Origin: Nostoc sp. TCL26-01
GTDB lineage: Bacteria > Cyanobacteriota > Cyanobacteriia > Cyanobacteriales > Nostocaceae
Assembly (NCBI RefSeq): GCF_013393945.1
Contig: NZ_CP040297.1
Span: forward strand, 1,206,001 to 1,270,000
Length of the DNA stretch: 64,000 bases
Reading direction: 5' to 3'
This document shows, piece by piece, positions 35,010 to 44,849 of the stretch; position 1 is the first letter of the stretch, and each line of letters opens with the position of its first letter. The notes beneath the pieces were generated by a model that saw only the letters and a program-made list of their open reading frames with translations, did no database searches and was not told the origin of the DNA. Both the position numbers and the translations under genes were made by a program.

Positions 35010-35370
35010 CTAGGCAAGCAGAGAAGCAGGGGAGCAGGGGAGCAGGGGAGCAGGGGAGAATAATTAATCACTACTAATGACTCAGCACGCTGCTCATCGC
35101 CGCGCTACTGCTCTAAGCGCAGCCATGCTCTAAGGGCTTTAGAGCACTCCCTCACTCTCTTACTCAGCACTCAATACGTTTCGGTTAAAGAGACAAATAA
35201 AGTTTTTAGGTAGATGAGCAAAAATATTTACAGTCATTGCGAGAGAAGCGAAGCAATCACAAAGTCTCTGGGATTGCTTCGCTTCTCTCCGAGACGCTAA
35301 CGCGAACGCTCGCAATGACACTAACCGAACTGTATTGACTCAGCACTCAGCACTATAATCAATACTTATG
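35010..35370. repeat. Mixed repeat region between ndhO and birA
   Basis: A ggagcagg minisatellite (35015-35060, ending gagaataattaat as at 15096) is followed by actcagc-type heptamers. Then comes a palindromic element whose ends cattgcgagagaagcgaagc and gaacgctcgcaatg pair at 35236-35318. The 505-bp gap holds no gene; the birA promoter must lie in its last 130 bases. Confidence 0.75.
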
Positions 35371-35498
35371 AACTTACCATCATTACGGGTTTGGTAATTT
35401 AATCGTCTGCTAATCTGCCTTCTACGGTTGCCGATGTTTGTTTATAGAGTTAAAAAAGGCTGTACTATTAACTCTTCTCAACAGAATTCGGGTCAATT

Positions 35499-36440
35499 GT
35501 GGTGGAATTTAATCAGCAAAAATTAGCAGCAGTTCTCCAGGTAGAAAGTCAGTATTCATATTTACCATTTTCACTACATATTTTTGATTGCGTTGCTTCA
35601 ACTAACCTTACCCTGTGGGAATTAATCGACAAAGGTGCAGGTGCAGGTACAGTCGTCATTGCTACTCAGCAAACAGCTGGAAGGGGACAATGGGGTCGTC
35701 AGTGGGTTTCTCCCAACGGTGGATTATATGTTTCTGTGGCTATTTCTCCTCAACTAGCTGCTAATTATGCTTACCAATTAACCTTCGCTAGTGCTTGGGG
35801 GATTGCTCATCAGCTACGTGAATGTGGGATAAATGTGGGGATTAAATGGCCTAATGATTTAGTTTTAGATGGTCGTAAACTCGGCGGCATTTTGACAGAA
35901 ACTAAAATTAATCAAGGTGAGATTACGGAAGCTGTAGTGGGTGTGGGTATTAATTGGTCTAATCCAGTTCCAGAGACGGGAATTAATTTAAAATCCTGGC
36001 TAGCTAAGGAAGGAATAGGGGACAGGGGGACAAATCAATTCAAAATTCAAAATGACGCTCGCGGACTCGCTAACGCTGCGCTAACAAAATTCAAAATGAA
36101 AGAAGGGGACAATTCTTTCTCCCCATTTCCCCTCCCTCCATCTCCCCCTCTTCCCATCTCTTGTCTAGAAACTCTCACCTCCAAGGTTTTACTGGGAATA
36201 GAATCCGGTATGGTTTGTCTTGGGCAAGAAGGAGTAGACATACTCTTGTCTCGCTATGTAGAGTTTTTGGTGAATATGGGCGATCGCGTATCTGTGAATG
36301 AACTTTCAGGTATTGTTGTTGGTGTGACAACCCAAGGCAAATTAAGGTTATCTTTGGAGACGGACTGCATAACTGATATAAAAACACCAGAACTTTATCT
36401 AGAACCCGGTACAATCAGTTTGGGTTATCGTAATTCTTGA
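35499..36440 (+). CDS. birA: Biotin-[acetyl-CoA carboxylase] ligase
   Basis: A 313-residue biotin protein ligase of the type without a DNA-binding domain. The biotinyl-AMP site is AGRGQWGRQWVSPNGGLYVS, followed by IKWPNDLVLDGRKLGGILTE and VGVGINWSNP. It attaches biotin to the AccB carrier for fatty acid synthesis. Residues about 172-222 are unusual: GTNQFKIQND, a block from a palindromic repeat, and FSPFPLPPSPPLP come from a compound repeat in frame at 36015-36165; a near relative lies outside genes at 38130-38245. Start is GTG at 35499 or 35502. Confidence 0.94.
   Translation: MVEFNQQKLAAVLQVESQYSYLPFSLHIFDCVASTNLTLWELIDKGAGAGTVVIATQQTAGRGQWGRQWVSPNGGLYVSVAISPQLAANYAYQLTFASAWGIAHQLRECGINVGIKWPNDLVLDGRKLGGILTETKINQGEITEAVVGVGINWSNPVPETGINLKSWLAKEGIGDRGTNQFKIQNDARGLANAALTKFKMKEGDNSFSPFPLPPSPPLPISCLETLTSKVLLGIESGMVCLGQEGVDILLSRYVEFLVNMGDRVSVNELSGIVVGVTTQGKLRLSLETDCITDIKTPELYLEPGTISLGYRNS
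36015..36165. repeat. Compound repeat captured inside birA
   Basis: The block contains ggggacaaatcaattcaaaa, the palindromic gacgctcgcggactcgctaa insert, aaattcaaaatgaaagaagg and a run of ccctccatctccccct. The same order, without the palindromic insert, occurs at 38130-38245 just after the M23 peptidase gene. Confidence 0.85.
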
Positions 36441-36535
36441 GGTTGATATTCGGTTTGTTTAAAAATTCGCTCTTTGGGCAAGACAAACCACTAGCATCAT
36501 CTGTTTAGTAAAATTCAACATAACTGAGAGAACAA

Positions 36536-38128
36536 ATGACGCAGCGCAATAACTCTGCCCACAACCGTTCACACCAATCACAACAGCGAAGTTTCCAGCC
36601 CAAAAGCTTGGCTTATACTTTACCAGCACAGGGTTTGTGCTTGTTAGGTAGCGTGAGCCTTCTAAGTGGTGGCTTGGTGTTAGCCCAAACGGAAACATCA
36701 ATAGATAACATCGTTCCTACTATTGAAAATTCTCAGCCTACAGCCGGGACAAATACTGTAAAAAGAGATATTGTTATACCACAAGCAGCACCAATACAGC
36801 CAAAATTCTCTGAAAGGCGAACCACACTTAGACAAAGACTGCGTAAACAATCCGTTTCTCAGTCAACGGAGTCAGTTAGACAATCTCCACCTAAGATTGA
36901 GTCTAATGAGCCTGTGTTTAGTGTAAGACAATCGAAACCACAGGTTACTCCCACTAAAAACCCAGAAGTTAAACCCAAATTTGCCGAGACACAACGAGTT
37001 ACCCCGACTAAAAAGCCAGCAGTCGTAACTCCTGATAACTCCTTATCTGATAATCTGCCAGCATTTGCTAAACCCACAAACAACTCGAATAGTGGTGTCA
37101 CAGCAGAGAAAACCAAGGATTATAACAACGCCTATATTGACCCGATTGACTATGGTGATAAGACAGCCGGGACTTATCAAGCACCAAATTCGGTGATTCT
37201 GACAGAACGTGCTAGTGGTTGTCGTACCGTTTTGTCGTCTGGACAAGGGGTATCTGGCAGTGCTTGTGCTAAACCATCCAGTAGCGATCGCCTAGCAAAT
37301 TCTCGTGGTAAATCAACCCCCACTTGGCTCAGAAGAAGCGAAAATGCTCAATTAGCTACAGTCCCTACAGGCAGACGCTTACTAGCTACTACTAACAATA
37401 ACAGTAAATGGGGTAATTCTGAAATTGGTGCTGGTAGCGTTACCAAAACAGGCTATCGCCCTAATAGATTTATTCCTAACCCCAGTGATTTTGTCGCCAC
37501 CACCAGAGTCAGCAATACTCCTCTTGCCCCTAGCGGTGGTACACTACCCCCACCAATGGCTGAAGGTAATATCGTTCCCCGTGACAGTACGGTGGCTTAT
37601 GACATCCCCCTAGCCTCGGTATTACCACAAATTCCTTACACCAGCACCATTGCTTATCAGGGTACAGGCATGGTTTATCCCTTGTCTGTACCTTCTCCCA
37701 TTACTTCCTTATTTGGCTGGCGCGTCCACCCCATCACAGGCGATCGCCGCTTCCATGCTGGGACTGACTTGGGTGCGCCCACAGGAACACCCGTGTTAGC
37801 AGCCGCCAGAGGTCAAGTAGCAACTGCTGACTGGGTAGGTGGTTACGGTTTAACCGTCATCCTCAATCACAGTTCTGCCCAACAAACCCTCTACGGGCAT
37901 ATGTCAGAACTACTAGTCCAGCCAGGACAATGGGTAGAACCAGGTACAGTCATCGGTCGTGTGGGTAGCACAGGCAACTCCACAGGCCCCCACCTGCACT
38001 TTGAAGTCCGCCACCTCACCCAAAATGGCTGGGTTGCCGTTGACCCCGGTGTACAACTGCAAATCGCCCTCAGTCAATTACTCCAAGGCATACAAACCGC
38101 CCAAGCACTCCGGGAGCCAGGGAGATAG
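36536..38128 (+). CDS. M23-family (LytM-type) murein peptidase, secreted
   Basis: A 530-residue protein. An N-terminal membrane/signal segment (LCLLGSVSLLSGGLVLA, about residues 34-50) is followed by a long, low-complexity Ser/Thr/Pro-rich linker to about residue 375. The M23 domain lies at about 385-510: FGWRVHPITGDRRFHAGTDL gives the first zinc His and Asp, and GPHLHFEVRH the second His pair. M23 enzymes are usually Zn2+ endopeptidases that cut peptidoglycan cross-links. It ends with a basic tail, just before a compound repeat. Confidence 0.92.
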   Translation: MTQRNNSAHNRSHQSQQRSFQPKSLAYTLPAQGLCLLGSVSLLSGGLVLAQTETSIDNIVPTIENSQPTAGTNTVKRDIVIPQAAPIQPKFSERRTTLRQRLRKQSVSQSTESVRQSPPKIESNEPVFSVRQSKPQVTPTKNPEVKPKFAETQRVTPTKKPAVVTPDNSLSDNLPAFAKPTNNSNSGVTAEKTKDYNNAYIDPIDYGDKTAGTYQAPNSVILTERASGCRTVLSSGQGVSGSACAKPSSSDRLANSRGKSTPTWLRRSENAQLATVPTGRRLLATTNNNSKWGNSEIGAGSVTKTGYRPNRFIPNPSDFVATTRVSNTPLAPSGGTLPPPMAEGNIVPRDSTVAYDIPLASVLPQIPYTSTIAYQGTGMVYPLSVPSPITSLFGWRVHPITGDRRFHAGTDLGAPTGTPVLAAARGQVATADWVGGYGLTVILNHSSAQQTLYGHMSELLVQPGQWVEPGTVIGRVGSTGNSTGPHLHFEVRHLTQNGWVAVDPGVQLQIALSQLLQGIQTAQALREPGR

Positions 38129-38129
38129 G

Positions 38130-38335
38130 GGATTGGGGATTGGGGACAAATCAATTCAAAATTCAAAATTCAAAATGAAAGAAGGGGACAAGGATAATTC
38201 TTTCCCCCTCTCCCCATCTCCCCCTCTCCTCATCCTCCCATCCCCCACTCCCCAATTCATAATTACGAATTACGTAGGCGCAAGCCTACTCTTCGAGTTC
38301 TCCTTTGGAGTACCCGTAGGGTATTACGAATTACG
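38130..38335. repeat. Compound STRR repeat and palindromic element after the M23 gene
   Basis: Contains ggggattggggacaaatcaa, three attcaaa units and ctccccat runs like those inside birA. It is followed by the cctactcttcgagttctcct palindromic element and repeated attacgaa units. It separates the convergent peptidase and riboflavin synthase genes. Confidence 0.8.
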
Positions 38336-38337
38336 AA

Positions 38338-39015
38338 CTACAAATACCCATGCTCCAGGAGAAAAGCTGGTGATATGTCTCCAGGACTGTTACTATCTGT
38401 AGTTGTGGTGTGTCGTTGACCGGGTTGCAGAAACTTTTCTACATATTTGCCTAAGATATCTCCTTCTAAATTCACTAAGCTGCCAGGGACAAGATAGCGG
38501 AGATTCGTCTCGGCATAAGTGAGAGGGATAACTGCCACGGTGAACTGAGATAATTCTGGCTCGTAAGCAGCTACCGTGAGACTAATGCCGTTGACAGTAA
38601 TGCTACCTTTGGGAACAATGTAACGGGCGATCGCTTCTGGTGCTGTAAAACTCATTTCCCAAGAACTAGCAGTCTGTTCAGCCGCTAGTAATTGACCTAC
38701 CCCATCTACATGACCCATGACAAAATGACCACCGACTTTGCCTCCTACTCGTAAAGAAGTTTCTAGATTCACATACCCCTGTTGTGCTTGCTGTATGCCT
38801 AAAGTTGTCCGGCGCAGAGTCTCTGGGGAAGCTGAGGCAATAAACCCATCCTTTAAAATTTCTGCCACTGTCAGGCAAACACCATCTACAGCTACACTGT
38901 CACCGTAAGCCAAATCCGACATAATTGATAATGACTGACTCACACAAGTAATTTGCCAAGAATCGCCCCCTAAAGGCTTGATTGTTCCTAATGCTTGGAT
39001 TAATCCTGTAAACAC
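38338..39015 (-). CDS. ribE: Riboflavin synthase, alpha chain
   Basis: A 225-residue enzyme that dismutates two lumazines to riboflavin. The two homologous barrels are visible, each with its motif: MFTGLIQALGTI with GDSVAVDGVCLTV, and GGHFVMGHVDGVG with GSITVNGISLTV. The last 20 residues are a variable tail. The start is GTG at 39015, at the conserved FTGLI. It is a single gene here. Confidence 0.95.
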   Translation of the reverse strand: MFTGLIQALGTIKPLGGDSWQITCVSQSLSIMSDLAYGDSVAVDGVCLTVAEILKDGFIASASPETLRRTTLGIQQAQQGYVNLETSLRVGGKVGGHFVMGHVDGVGQLLAAEQTASSWEMSFTAPEAIARYIVPKGSITVNGISLTVAAYEPELSQFTVAVIPLTYAETNLRYLVPGSLVNLEGDILGKYVEKFLQPGQRHTTTTDSNSPGDISPAFLLEHGYL

Positions 39016-39352
39016 GGCTTTTTTGTCAAACTAACTCTATTTATTACTTAATTTTGCGGAAAATCCACTGGTAATTCTCACAAGAATGCCGAAAATTCTG
39101 AGTATATTTTCTGACTTTTTTTATTATAAGGTTATTAACACAATGCCATCCTTCACAGGGCATACTTGGTTAAGGAGGTTATTGTCTACAAAGACCAATT
39201 TGACTTACTCTGGTGTTCACTACCAGTTCGGAGTTTAATAGAGGCAATTATAGAAAACAATGCCTATGTTTATTTCAGTTTCTACCTACCCGATAAAGGG
39301 TATGTTTTATCACCTATCATTAAGCGCTCAAAGAATTGTAGAGACTTAGCCA

Positions 39353-39850
39353 ATGATTGAAATGAAAGTCGCTGGCATAGCATTAGATGCCATAACCCGT
39401 AGCCCAATTGTTTTGTTAAAAGATGCTTCAGATCGGCGTGCTTTACCAATTTATATTGGTCAAGAACAGGCAAGAGCAATTATGGGCGCACTGGATAACC
39501 AAAAGCCTCCCCGACCATTAACTCATGACCTAATTGTCAATATCCTAGAAGCATGGAGTATGACCCTAGAAAAGGTCATCATTCATTCCTTACAAAAGGA
39601 TACATTTTATGCAGCATTGATTGTCCAGCAAGGCGAAGTCAAAAAAGAAATTGACGCACGTCCTAGCGATGCGATCGCTGTTGCTCTCCGGACAAATGCT
39701 CCCATATGGGTAATGGAAGAAGTCATTGCTGATGCTTCTATCCCCGTTGATCGTGACGCTGATGAAGCAGAACAACAAGCGTTCCGGGAGTTTATTTCTA
39801 ATCTTCGTCCAGAAGATTTAATCAAACGCTTTGGCAATGGTGATAGCTAG
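39353..39850 (+). CDS. Bifunctional nuclease family protein (DUF151)
   Basis: A 165-residue protein of the BFN/DUF151 family: MKVAGIALDAITRSPIVLL, LPIYIGQEQARAIMGAL, RPLTHDLI and the closing ARPSDAIAVALRTNAPIWV. Plant and bacterial members have been reported to cut both RNA and DNA; the role in cyanobacteria is not settled. ATG at 39353 is the start of the conserved region. The upstream 337-bp gap shows no supported gene. Confidence 0.92.
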   Translation: MIEMKVAGIALDAITRSPIVLLKDASDRRALPIYIGQEQARAIMGALDNQKPPRPLTHDLIVNILEAWSMTLEKVIIHSLQKDTFYAALIVQQGEVKKEIDARPSDAIAVALRTNAPIWVMEEVIADASIPVDRDADEAEQQAFREFISNLRPEDLIKRFGNGDS

Positions 39851-40065
39851 GAAAGTGCTGAGTCATGAGTATAGTTAACAAAGACCGAGCGATTTAGCTC
39901 GTGCTGAGAAAGAATAAAGAATAGGACTTAAGTTAAAGTTATCTCTTATACCTATTTCTTGATGTCTTTTGTGACTAATTTTTCAATGATCTAGCGTAAA
40001 TCTTCAACAAGAGATGAAAATAAAACTTTTTATTTACTCATCACTCATTACTCAGCACTCCGTTT

Positions 40066-41196
40066 ATGCAGTACCGACGCTTTGGTAAAACTAACCTCCA
40101 CCTCTCGGTTTTTTCGTTAGGAACAATGCGTTATCTAGCTGATAGTGAAAATGCCAAGAACACTATCAACACAGCCTTAGCGCTAGGAATTAATCATCTA
40201 GAAACAGCCAGAGGTTATGGTCAAAGTGAAGTGTATCTTGGTCAAGCAATTATCAGTGGCTTGTTAGTACCCCGTTCTCAGCTTCACATCACCAGCAAAA
40301 TTCCGCCCACGGCTGATGCTGAGAGTATGCGTCGGTACATTGATGAATCGCTCGAACGCTTGCAAGTAGATTATCTCGATTGTCTGGGAATTCATGGTTT
40401 GAACACTTGGGAACATCTGGAGTGGGTGCAAGCCAAAGGTGGTTGTATGCTAGCCGTTGCAGAAGCGATCGCTGATGGTAGAGTTAGACACGTTGGCTTT
40501 TCCACCCATGGTTCATTAGAGATTATTCAATCCGCCATCAATACAGATTTTTTTGAATTTGTCAATCTGCATTATTACTATTTTTTTCAAAGAAATGCAC
40601 CAGCAATTGAGTTAGCTACCCAAAAAGATATGGGCATTTTTATTATCTCCCCAGCCGATAAGGGCGGACGGCTTTATACACCACCCCAACTACTTAAAGA
40701 TTTGTCTCAGCCATTTTCACCTTTAGCATTAAACTACAGATTTTTATTAAGTGACCAACGAATTACTACCCTAAGTGTCGGTGCAGCCAATCCAGAAGAA
40801 TTAATAGAACCTCTAAAGGTTGCTGATAATAATAGTGATTTAACATCAGCAGAAACCTTAGCTTTTCAACGCCTAGAAAAGCAGCAAAAAACAGTTTTAG
40901 GAACTACACAATGTAGTCAATGTTATGCCTGTTTACCTTGTCCAGAAAACATCAATATTCCGGAAGTTCTGCGGTTACGTAATTTGGCAGTAGCTTATGA
41001 TATGACAGATTACGGACAATATCGTTATGGAATGTTTGAAAATGCTGGTCACTGGTTCCCAGGGATGAAAGCCAACCGTTGTACAGAATGTGGTGATTGT
41101 TTACCTCGTTGTCCAGAAAATTTAGATATTCCAGCATTATTAGAAGACACTCACAATCGATTAAGCGGTAAAGCTGGTAGAAGACTTTGGGGATAG
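40066..41196 (+). CDS. Aldo/keto reductase with two C-terminal 4Fe-4S motifs
   Basis: A 376-residue protein. Residues 1-270 are an aldo/keto reductase barrel (RRFGKTNLHLSVFSLGTMR, GINHLETARGYGQSE). The C-terminus has two ferredoxin-like Cys clusters, CSQCYACLPCP and CTECGDCLPRCP, so it likely carries iron-sulfur clusters. This subfamily is known as predicted oxidoreductases of the aldo/keto type; substrates are unknown. An actcatt/actcagc STRR lies just before the ATG, leaving no clear ribosome binding site. Confidence 0.92.
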   Translation: MQYRRFGKTNLHLSVFSLGTMRYLADSENAKNTINTALALGINHLETARGYGQSEVYLGQAIISGLLVPRSQLHITSKIPPTADAESMRRYIDESLERLQVDYLDCLGIHGLNTWEHLEWVQAKGGCMLAVAEAIADGRVRHVGFSTHGSLEIIQSAINTDFFEFVNLHYYYFFQRNAPAIELATQKDMGIFIISPADKGGRLYTPPQLLKDLSQPFSPLALNYRFLLSDQRITTLSVGAANPEELIEPLKVADNNSDLTSAETLAFQRLEKQQKTVLGTTQCSQCYACLPCPENINIPEVLRLRNLAVAYDMTDYGQYRYGMFENAGHWFPGMKANRCTECGDCLPRCPENLDIPALLEDTHNRLSGKAGRRLWG

Positions 41197-41309
41197 CGAA
41201 GCACGGCTAACAACATTTCTTACCATAACCGTAAATATTCAGTTATCACTGAAATTGCTAGTTTTTATAATTAAATAAGCTAAAAATCGATTATTCAATT
41301 ATAAAAAAC

Positions 41310-41720
41310 ATGGAAATTAACTATCCAGCCAAGCTTAAAGCAATTTCACTTCATCCACCTTATGCCTACGCAATTATACGGCGATTGAAACATGAAGAGT
41401 ACAGAAGTAAGCCAACAAAACGGAAGGGATGGATATTAATTCACGCTTCAAAATCAACTGCAAGCGATGATTGTTTTCAACAATATGGGATTAATCCAGC
41501 AAATATTAAACGTGGTGCAATTATCGGAGCCTGCAAAATTATAAGCTGTAGGCAAGCTGGATTTGATAACTATGCTTATCAATTATCAGAAGCTTTTGAA
41601 TTTAGAATTCCCATAGATTGTGCAGGCTCACAATCTATCTTCTGGGGCGCGACTAACGAAGACAGAAAAGTAGTATTCACATTGGCAAGTGAACAGATAA
41701 GAAGTTATTTATTAAAGTAA
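41310..41720 (+). CDS. ASCH-domain protein
   Basis: A 136-residue protein whose start fits the ASCH fold: LKAISLHPPYAYAIIRRLKH, EYRSKPTKRKGWILIHASKS, and a later RGAIIGACKIISC strand. ASCH domains are beta-barrels related to PUA and thought to bind RNA. The ATG at 41310 precedes the conserved region. It stands alone and converges on the TPR-CHAT gene. Confidence 0.8.
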   Translation: MEINYPAKLKAISLHPPYAYAIIRRLKHEEYRSKPTKRKGWILIHASKSTASDDCFQQYGINPANIKRGAIIGACKIISCRQAGFDNYAYQLSEAFEFRIPIDCAGSQSIFWGATNEDRKVVFTLASEQIRSYLLK

Positions 41721-41746
41721 TATCGGAATCCGCTTTGATTACTGTT

Positions 41747-41776
41747 AGCGCAGCTTGGCGCGCCAAGCGCTGCGCT
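41747..41776. terminator. GC-rich palindrome between convergent genes
   Basis: AGCGCAGC, then the perfect palindrome TTGGCGCGCCAA, then GCGCTGCGCT form a long stem between the ASCH gene and the TPR-CHAT gene. It could stop transcription from both sides; no T-run is present. Confidence 0.5.
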
Positions 41777-41809
41777 TAAACCAACCTACACATAACTGAA
41801 AATCCCTAA

Positions 41810-44440
41810 CTACAGCCAATTACCTACTAAAATAAATGCCGACCAATGATAGGGACGATTATAATCTCTATTGGTAGATGATTGTAAAAATGACAGTTGC
41901 GTATTTCTTAAAGCTTCTGATTTAGTAATTTTTCCCCTATTCAATTCTTGGTAAAACTTAATCATAAACTCGGCTGTAGAAGCATCGTTGATCTGCCACA
42001 AGCTAGCTAGAGTAGTGCGCGCACCGGCACGAATCGCTACTCCTGCTAATCCCAAAGCGGCGCGTTTGTCACCACTGGCTGTTTCACAAGCACTCAAAAT
42101 TAATAATTCAATAGGATTAGTACTTCTTTGGTAATTTAAACGCAGTAAGTTATCTAAATCTTTAACATTGATGCGTCCATTCCAATCAAGAATATAGGTT
42201 TGTTCGGGGTTGGAACTAAACTTTCCATGAGTTGCTAAATGCAGAATATTGAAAGGTTTTTGATTAATATTGGCTTGGACATTTTTCTTGATAAATGCTT
42301 GATTTTCTAGGATCTGATGACGTTGAATATTCTCTTTAATACCTTCTAATTCGACTGCCACATTATCTATTGTGCCTAATCCTTCTTTTTTAAAGCTAGG
42401 TGCGTCAGTTGCACCAGCAATTAAAACCCTCAGTACTTCTGTTTGTAGCGGTTTGGCTTCAAGTAGCTGCAATGTCGGGGTGACACTCACAGCATATCTT
42501 TCTATCAAATATTTTTGTCCATCGTGCAGAATTGACATGGGTAAATTTCGCAATGAACCATCAAGGACAAAAACTAAAGTTTTAATCTGGCTTTGCTCTC
42601 GTGTTTTTGCAGTTTCCAGTTCATCTGCAAACGGTTTAATTAACCAGTCATATATCTGTTGCGATTGTGTTTTTAGTTGTTTTAAACTGGTGCTGGGTCG
42701 TTTGAGAGACTTTTGCAGTTGTGTGACGGCTGCATCGATTTGGGTTTCCGAAATATTGGTATGAGCATAATGACGTAAATTATCTGAGCCTGGTAATTTA
42801 ACAATCACCTCCAAGCGGTTAGCTAAGATAATTGGGTAAATAACGGCGGCGTTGGGGTCTAATTGATCAATATTTACCTGTTTTGGTTGCACACAAGCAT
42901 CCCCAAAAAAGTTATCTAGTTCTGCTAGTTGTAGTGCTTCCATTACCTGACGCGCTTGAATCAGGTTATCTCGACTTGTTTGTGGCGATGATAAGAGTAA
43001 ATCAACTAATTGCCGATAAACTGGTTCTGTACTGGCTCTAAAGGAAAACTGAACTTCTGGATTCAGAGCAACTAAATCGCTGCGTAAATTACTGAGATTT
43101 TTAAAAGCTTCGGTGTAATATGTAATAGCTTGAGTCGGGGTATTTTCTGCCCGGAGTAATCGCCCCATTTGCCATTGCCATTGATAGCTAATATCTGGTG
43201 CGTTAATTGCTTGAGCCAGGACTAAAGCAGACTGAGTATGTTTTTTGGCATTAGACCAATCTCCAGCTTGTTCATAAACTGCACCGAGAGTGCCAAGGGT
43301 ATAGGATTCTGCCTGTTGATCTGCTAGGTTTCTAGCCTGTTCAATGGCTGTTGCTAGTATCTGGATAATTTGTGGATGCTCGCTTGTTTTCGCCATTTTC
43401 AGTAAACTTTTGGCAAAATTCACACGAGCATAAATAGATACTCGACTTGTTGGTAATTGATTCAGGTCGGCTGTGATTTGTGCAATTATAGGTGAAGTTA
43501 ATGTAAATTGCTTAGTTTCAATTAGTACAGCAAAATAATTCAGTTGAGCTTGAATTTTGGTCGTGGGTAAAGTAGCGATCGCATTAGCTTTCTGATACCG
43601 TTCTAAAGCTTGTTGTTTATACTCTTCAGTACGTTGTGTGTCTTTTAATTCTTCAGCTTGGTGGGCGATCGCTAATTCTGTATTTCCTAAATTGAGTAAA
43701 GCTGTACTTTCGGCTTCAGGTAAACGCAATCTTTGAGTAATGGTCAAACTCTGGGTTAAAATTTCCCGAGATTTTTCTAAATCACCATTAAATCGGCGCA
43801 GATTACCCAGGTTAAGTAAACCATTAACTTTAAGAGGAGAGTCTGGTTGTTGGTAGAGTTGTTGTTCTACTTGCACTAGCAGTTTCTCTGCACGGCGGTA
43901 AAGTCCTAAAGTTTGCAGTGCCAAAGCTCTATTAATTTGGCTACCAACAACACCAAGAGTATCCTGAGATTGAATATATAATTTTTCTGCTTTTTCCCAA
44001 CTGACTAAAGCAGACTCAGTTTGTCCTTGTGCCAATTGCCAATGTCCTAAACTATTCAATACTTGAGCATGAATGCGGCTCAATTTTTTGTCAGATGGTA
44101 ACTTAGCTAATAAATTTAAACTAGCATCTATTGCAGTTTTTGCTTTCTGCCAATGCCCAAGTTTTTGCTCAACCAAAGACAGTAAGCTCAATGTTTGAGC
44201 TTGGTGAGCTATGTCTCCTGAAGTTTGATAAACTTGTGCTGCTTGTTGTAAAAGTTGTGTAGCTACAGCAAATTGCCCGGCATCATAATATTGTTTACCA
44301 GATTGTACTAGCGTTAAGGCTGATGTCTGTTGAATTGGACTGGGATAATTTTGAGCAACGACAGGAAATAGGATTGACATACCCAAGCTAAAGCTTAAGC
44401 CGAAAATCACCAACACAACTAATCTCAAAGCGCGTCTCAT
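41810..44440 (-). CDS. TPR-CHAT protease, exported
   Basis: An 876-residue protein. A signal peptide (LRLVVLVIFGLSFSLGMSIL) is followed by about ten TPR-like helix pairs to residue about 480. The CHAT domain occupies the last 270 residues, with His738 (LHLATHGKF) and Cys785 (LILSACETASGD) as the caspase-like dyad and a final YHWSAFILVGNW. TPR-CHAT proteins are abundant in cyanobacteria. Known relatives act with CRISPR type III-E effectors; here there is no such partner. ATG at 44440 is chosen over TTG at 44446. Confidence 0.9.
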   Translation of the reverse strand: MRRALRLVVLVIFGLSFSLGMSILFPVVAQNYPSPIQQTSALTLVQSGKQYYDAGQFAVATQLLQQAAQVYQTSGDIAHQAQTLSLLSLVEQKLGHWQKAKTAIDASLNLLAKLPSDKKLSRIHAQVLNSLGHWQLAQGQTESALVSWEKAEKLYIQSQDTLGVVGSQINRALALQTLGLYRRAEKLLVQVEQQLYQQPDSPLKVNGLLNLGNLRRFNGDLEKSREILTQSLTITQRLRLPEAESTALLNLGNTELAIAHQAEELKDTQRTEEYKQQALERYQKANAIATLPTTKIQAQLNYFAVLIETKQFTLTSPIIAQITADLNQLPTSRVSIYARVNFAKSLLKMAKTSEHPQIIQILATAIEQARNLADQQAESYTLGTLGAVYEQAGDWSNAKKHTQSALVLAQAINAPDISYQWQWQMGRLLRAENTPTQAITYYTEAFKNLSNLRSDLVALNPEVQFSFRASTEPVYRQLVDLLLSSPQTSRDNLIQARQVMEALQLAELDNFFGDACVQPKQVNIDQLDPNAAVIYPIILANRLEVIVKLPGSDNLRHYAHTNISETQIDAAVTQLQKSLKRPSTSLKQLKTQSQQIYDWLIKPFADELETAKTREQSQIKTLVFVLDGSLRNLPMSILHDGQKYLIERYAVSVTPTLQLLEAKPLQTEVLRVLIAGATDAPSFKKEGLGTIDNVAVELEGIKENIQRHQILENQAFIKKNVQANINQKPFNILHLATHGKFSSNPEQTYILDWNGRINVKDLDNLLRLNYQRSTNPIELLILSACETASGDKRAALGLAGVAIRAGARTTLASLWQINDASTAEFMIKFYQELNRGKITKSEALRNTQLSFLQSSTNRDYNRPYHWSAFILVGNWL

Positions 44441-44640
44441 AGACAATAGGAATCAGGGTTGTAACCTAGTTCATTCATTGATTATGAGCAAAAATTTGAT
44501 CTCTGCACCTGAATTTAACTGAATTTAACTAAAACAGATCATTTAAATTCAACGATATATACCTGATTTTGACTCAATTATTCTTAGCAATTATCAAAGA
44601 AGATAGCAATAGTAATCAACAAACTCTTTCTCATTACCTA

Positions 44641-44796
44641 AGAGGACGTTTGAAAAGTCTGTTTCTTTGTCATGTTGAATGCAGCGTAGCGGAATGAAAC
44701 ATCTCGGTATGTGCCACAAAACCTAGATTCTTCCTGACGCTCCACTCCAGTCAGAATGACATTTTTATACCTACTGAAACTTTTCCAACACCCTCT
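44641..44796. repeat. 156-bp MITE-like element, copy 1
   Basis: The ends GAGGACGTTTGAAAAGT and ACTTTTCCAACACCCTC are 17-bp imperfect terminal inverted repeats, next to TA. A second copy lies at 60001-60156. They differ at about 11 positions, nine of them in the 12 bases from 44741. No protein is encoded. Confidence 0.85.
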
Positions 44797-44849
44797 AATT
44801 TGAGGCTAATTGAGAACCTGTAACTAAATGATTTTCAGGAGAAACAAAA

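Noticed and set aside
39166..39360. 64-codon frame overlapping the start of the bifunctional nuclease gene
   Set aside because: It begins with TTG, overlaps the conserved start of the next gene and resembles no family.
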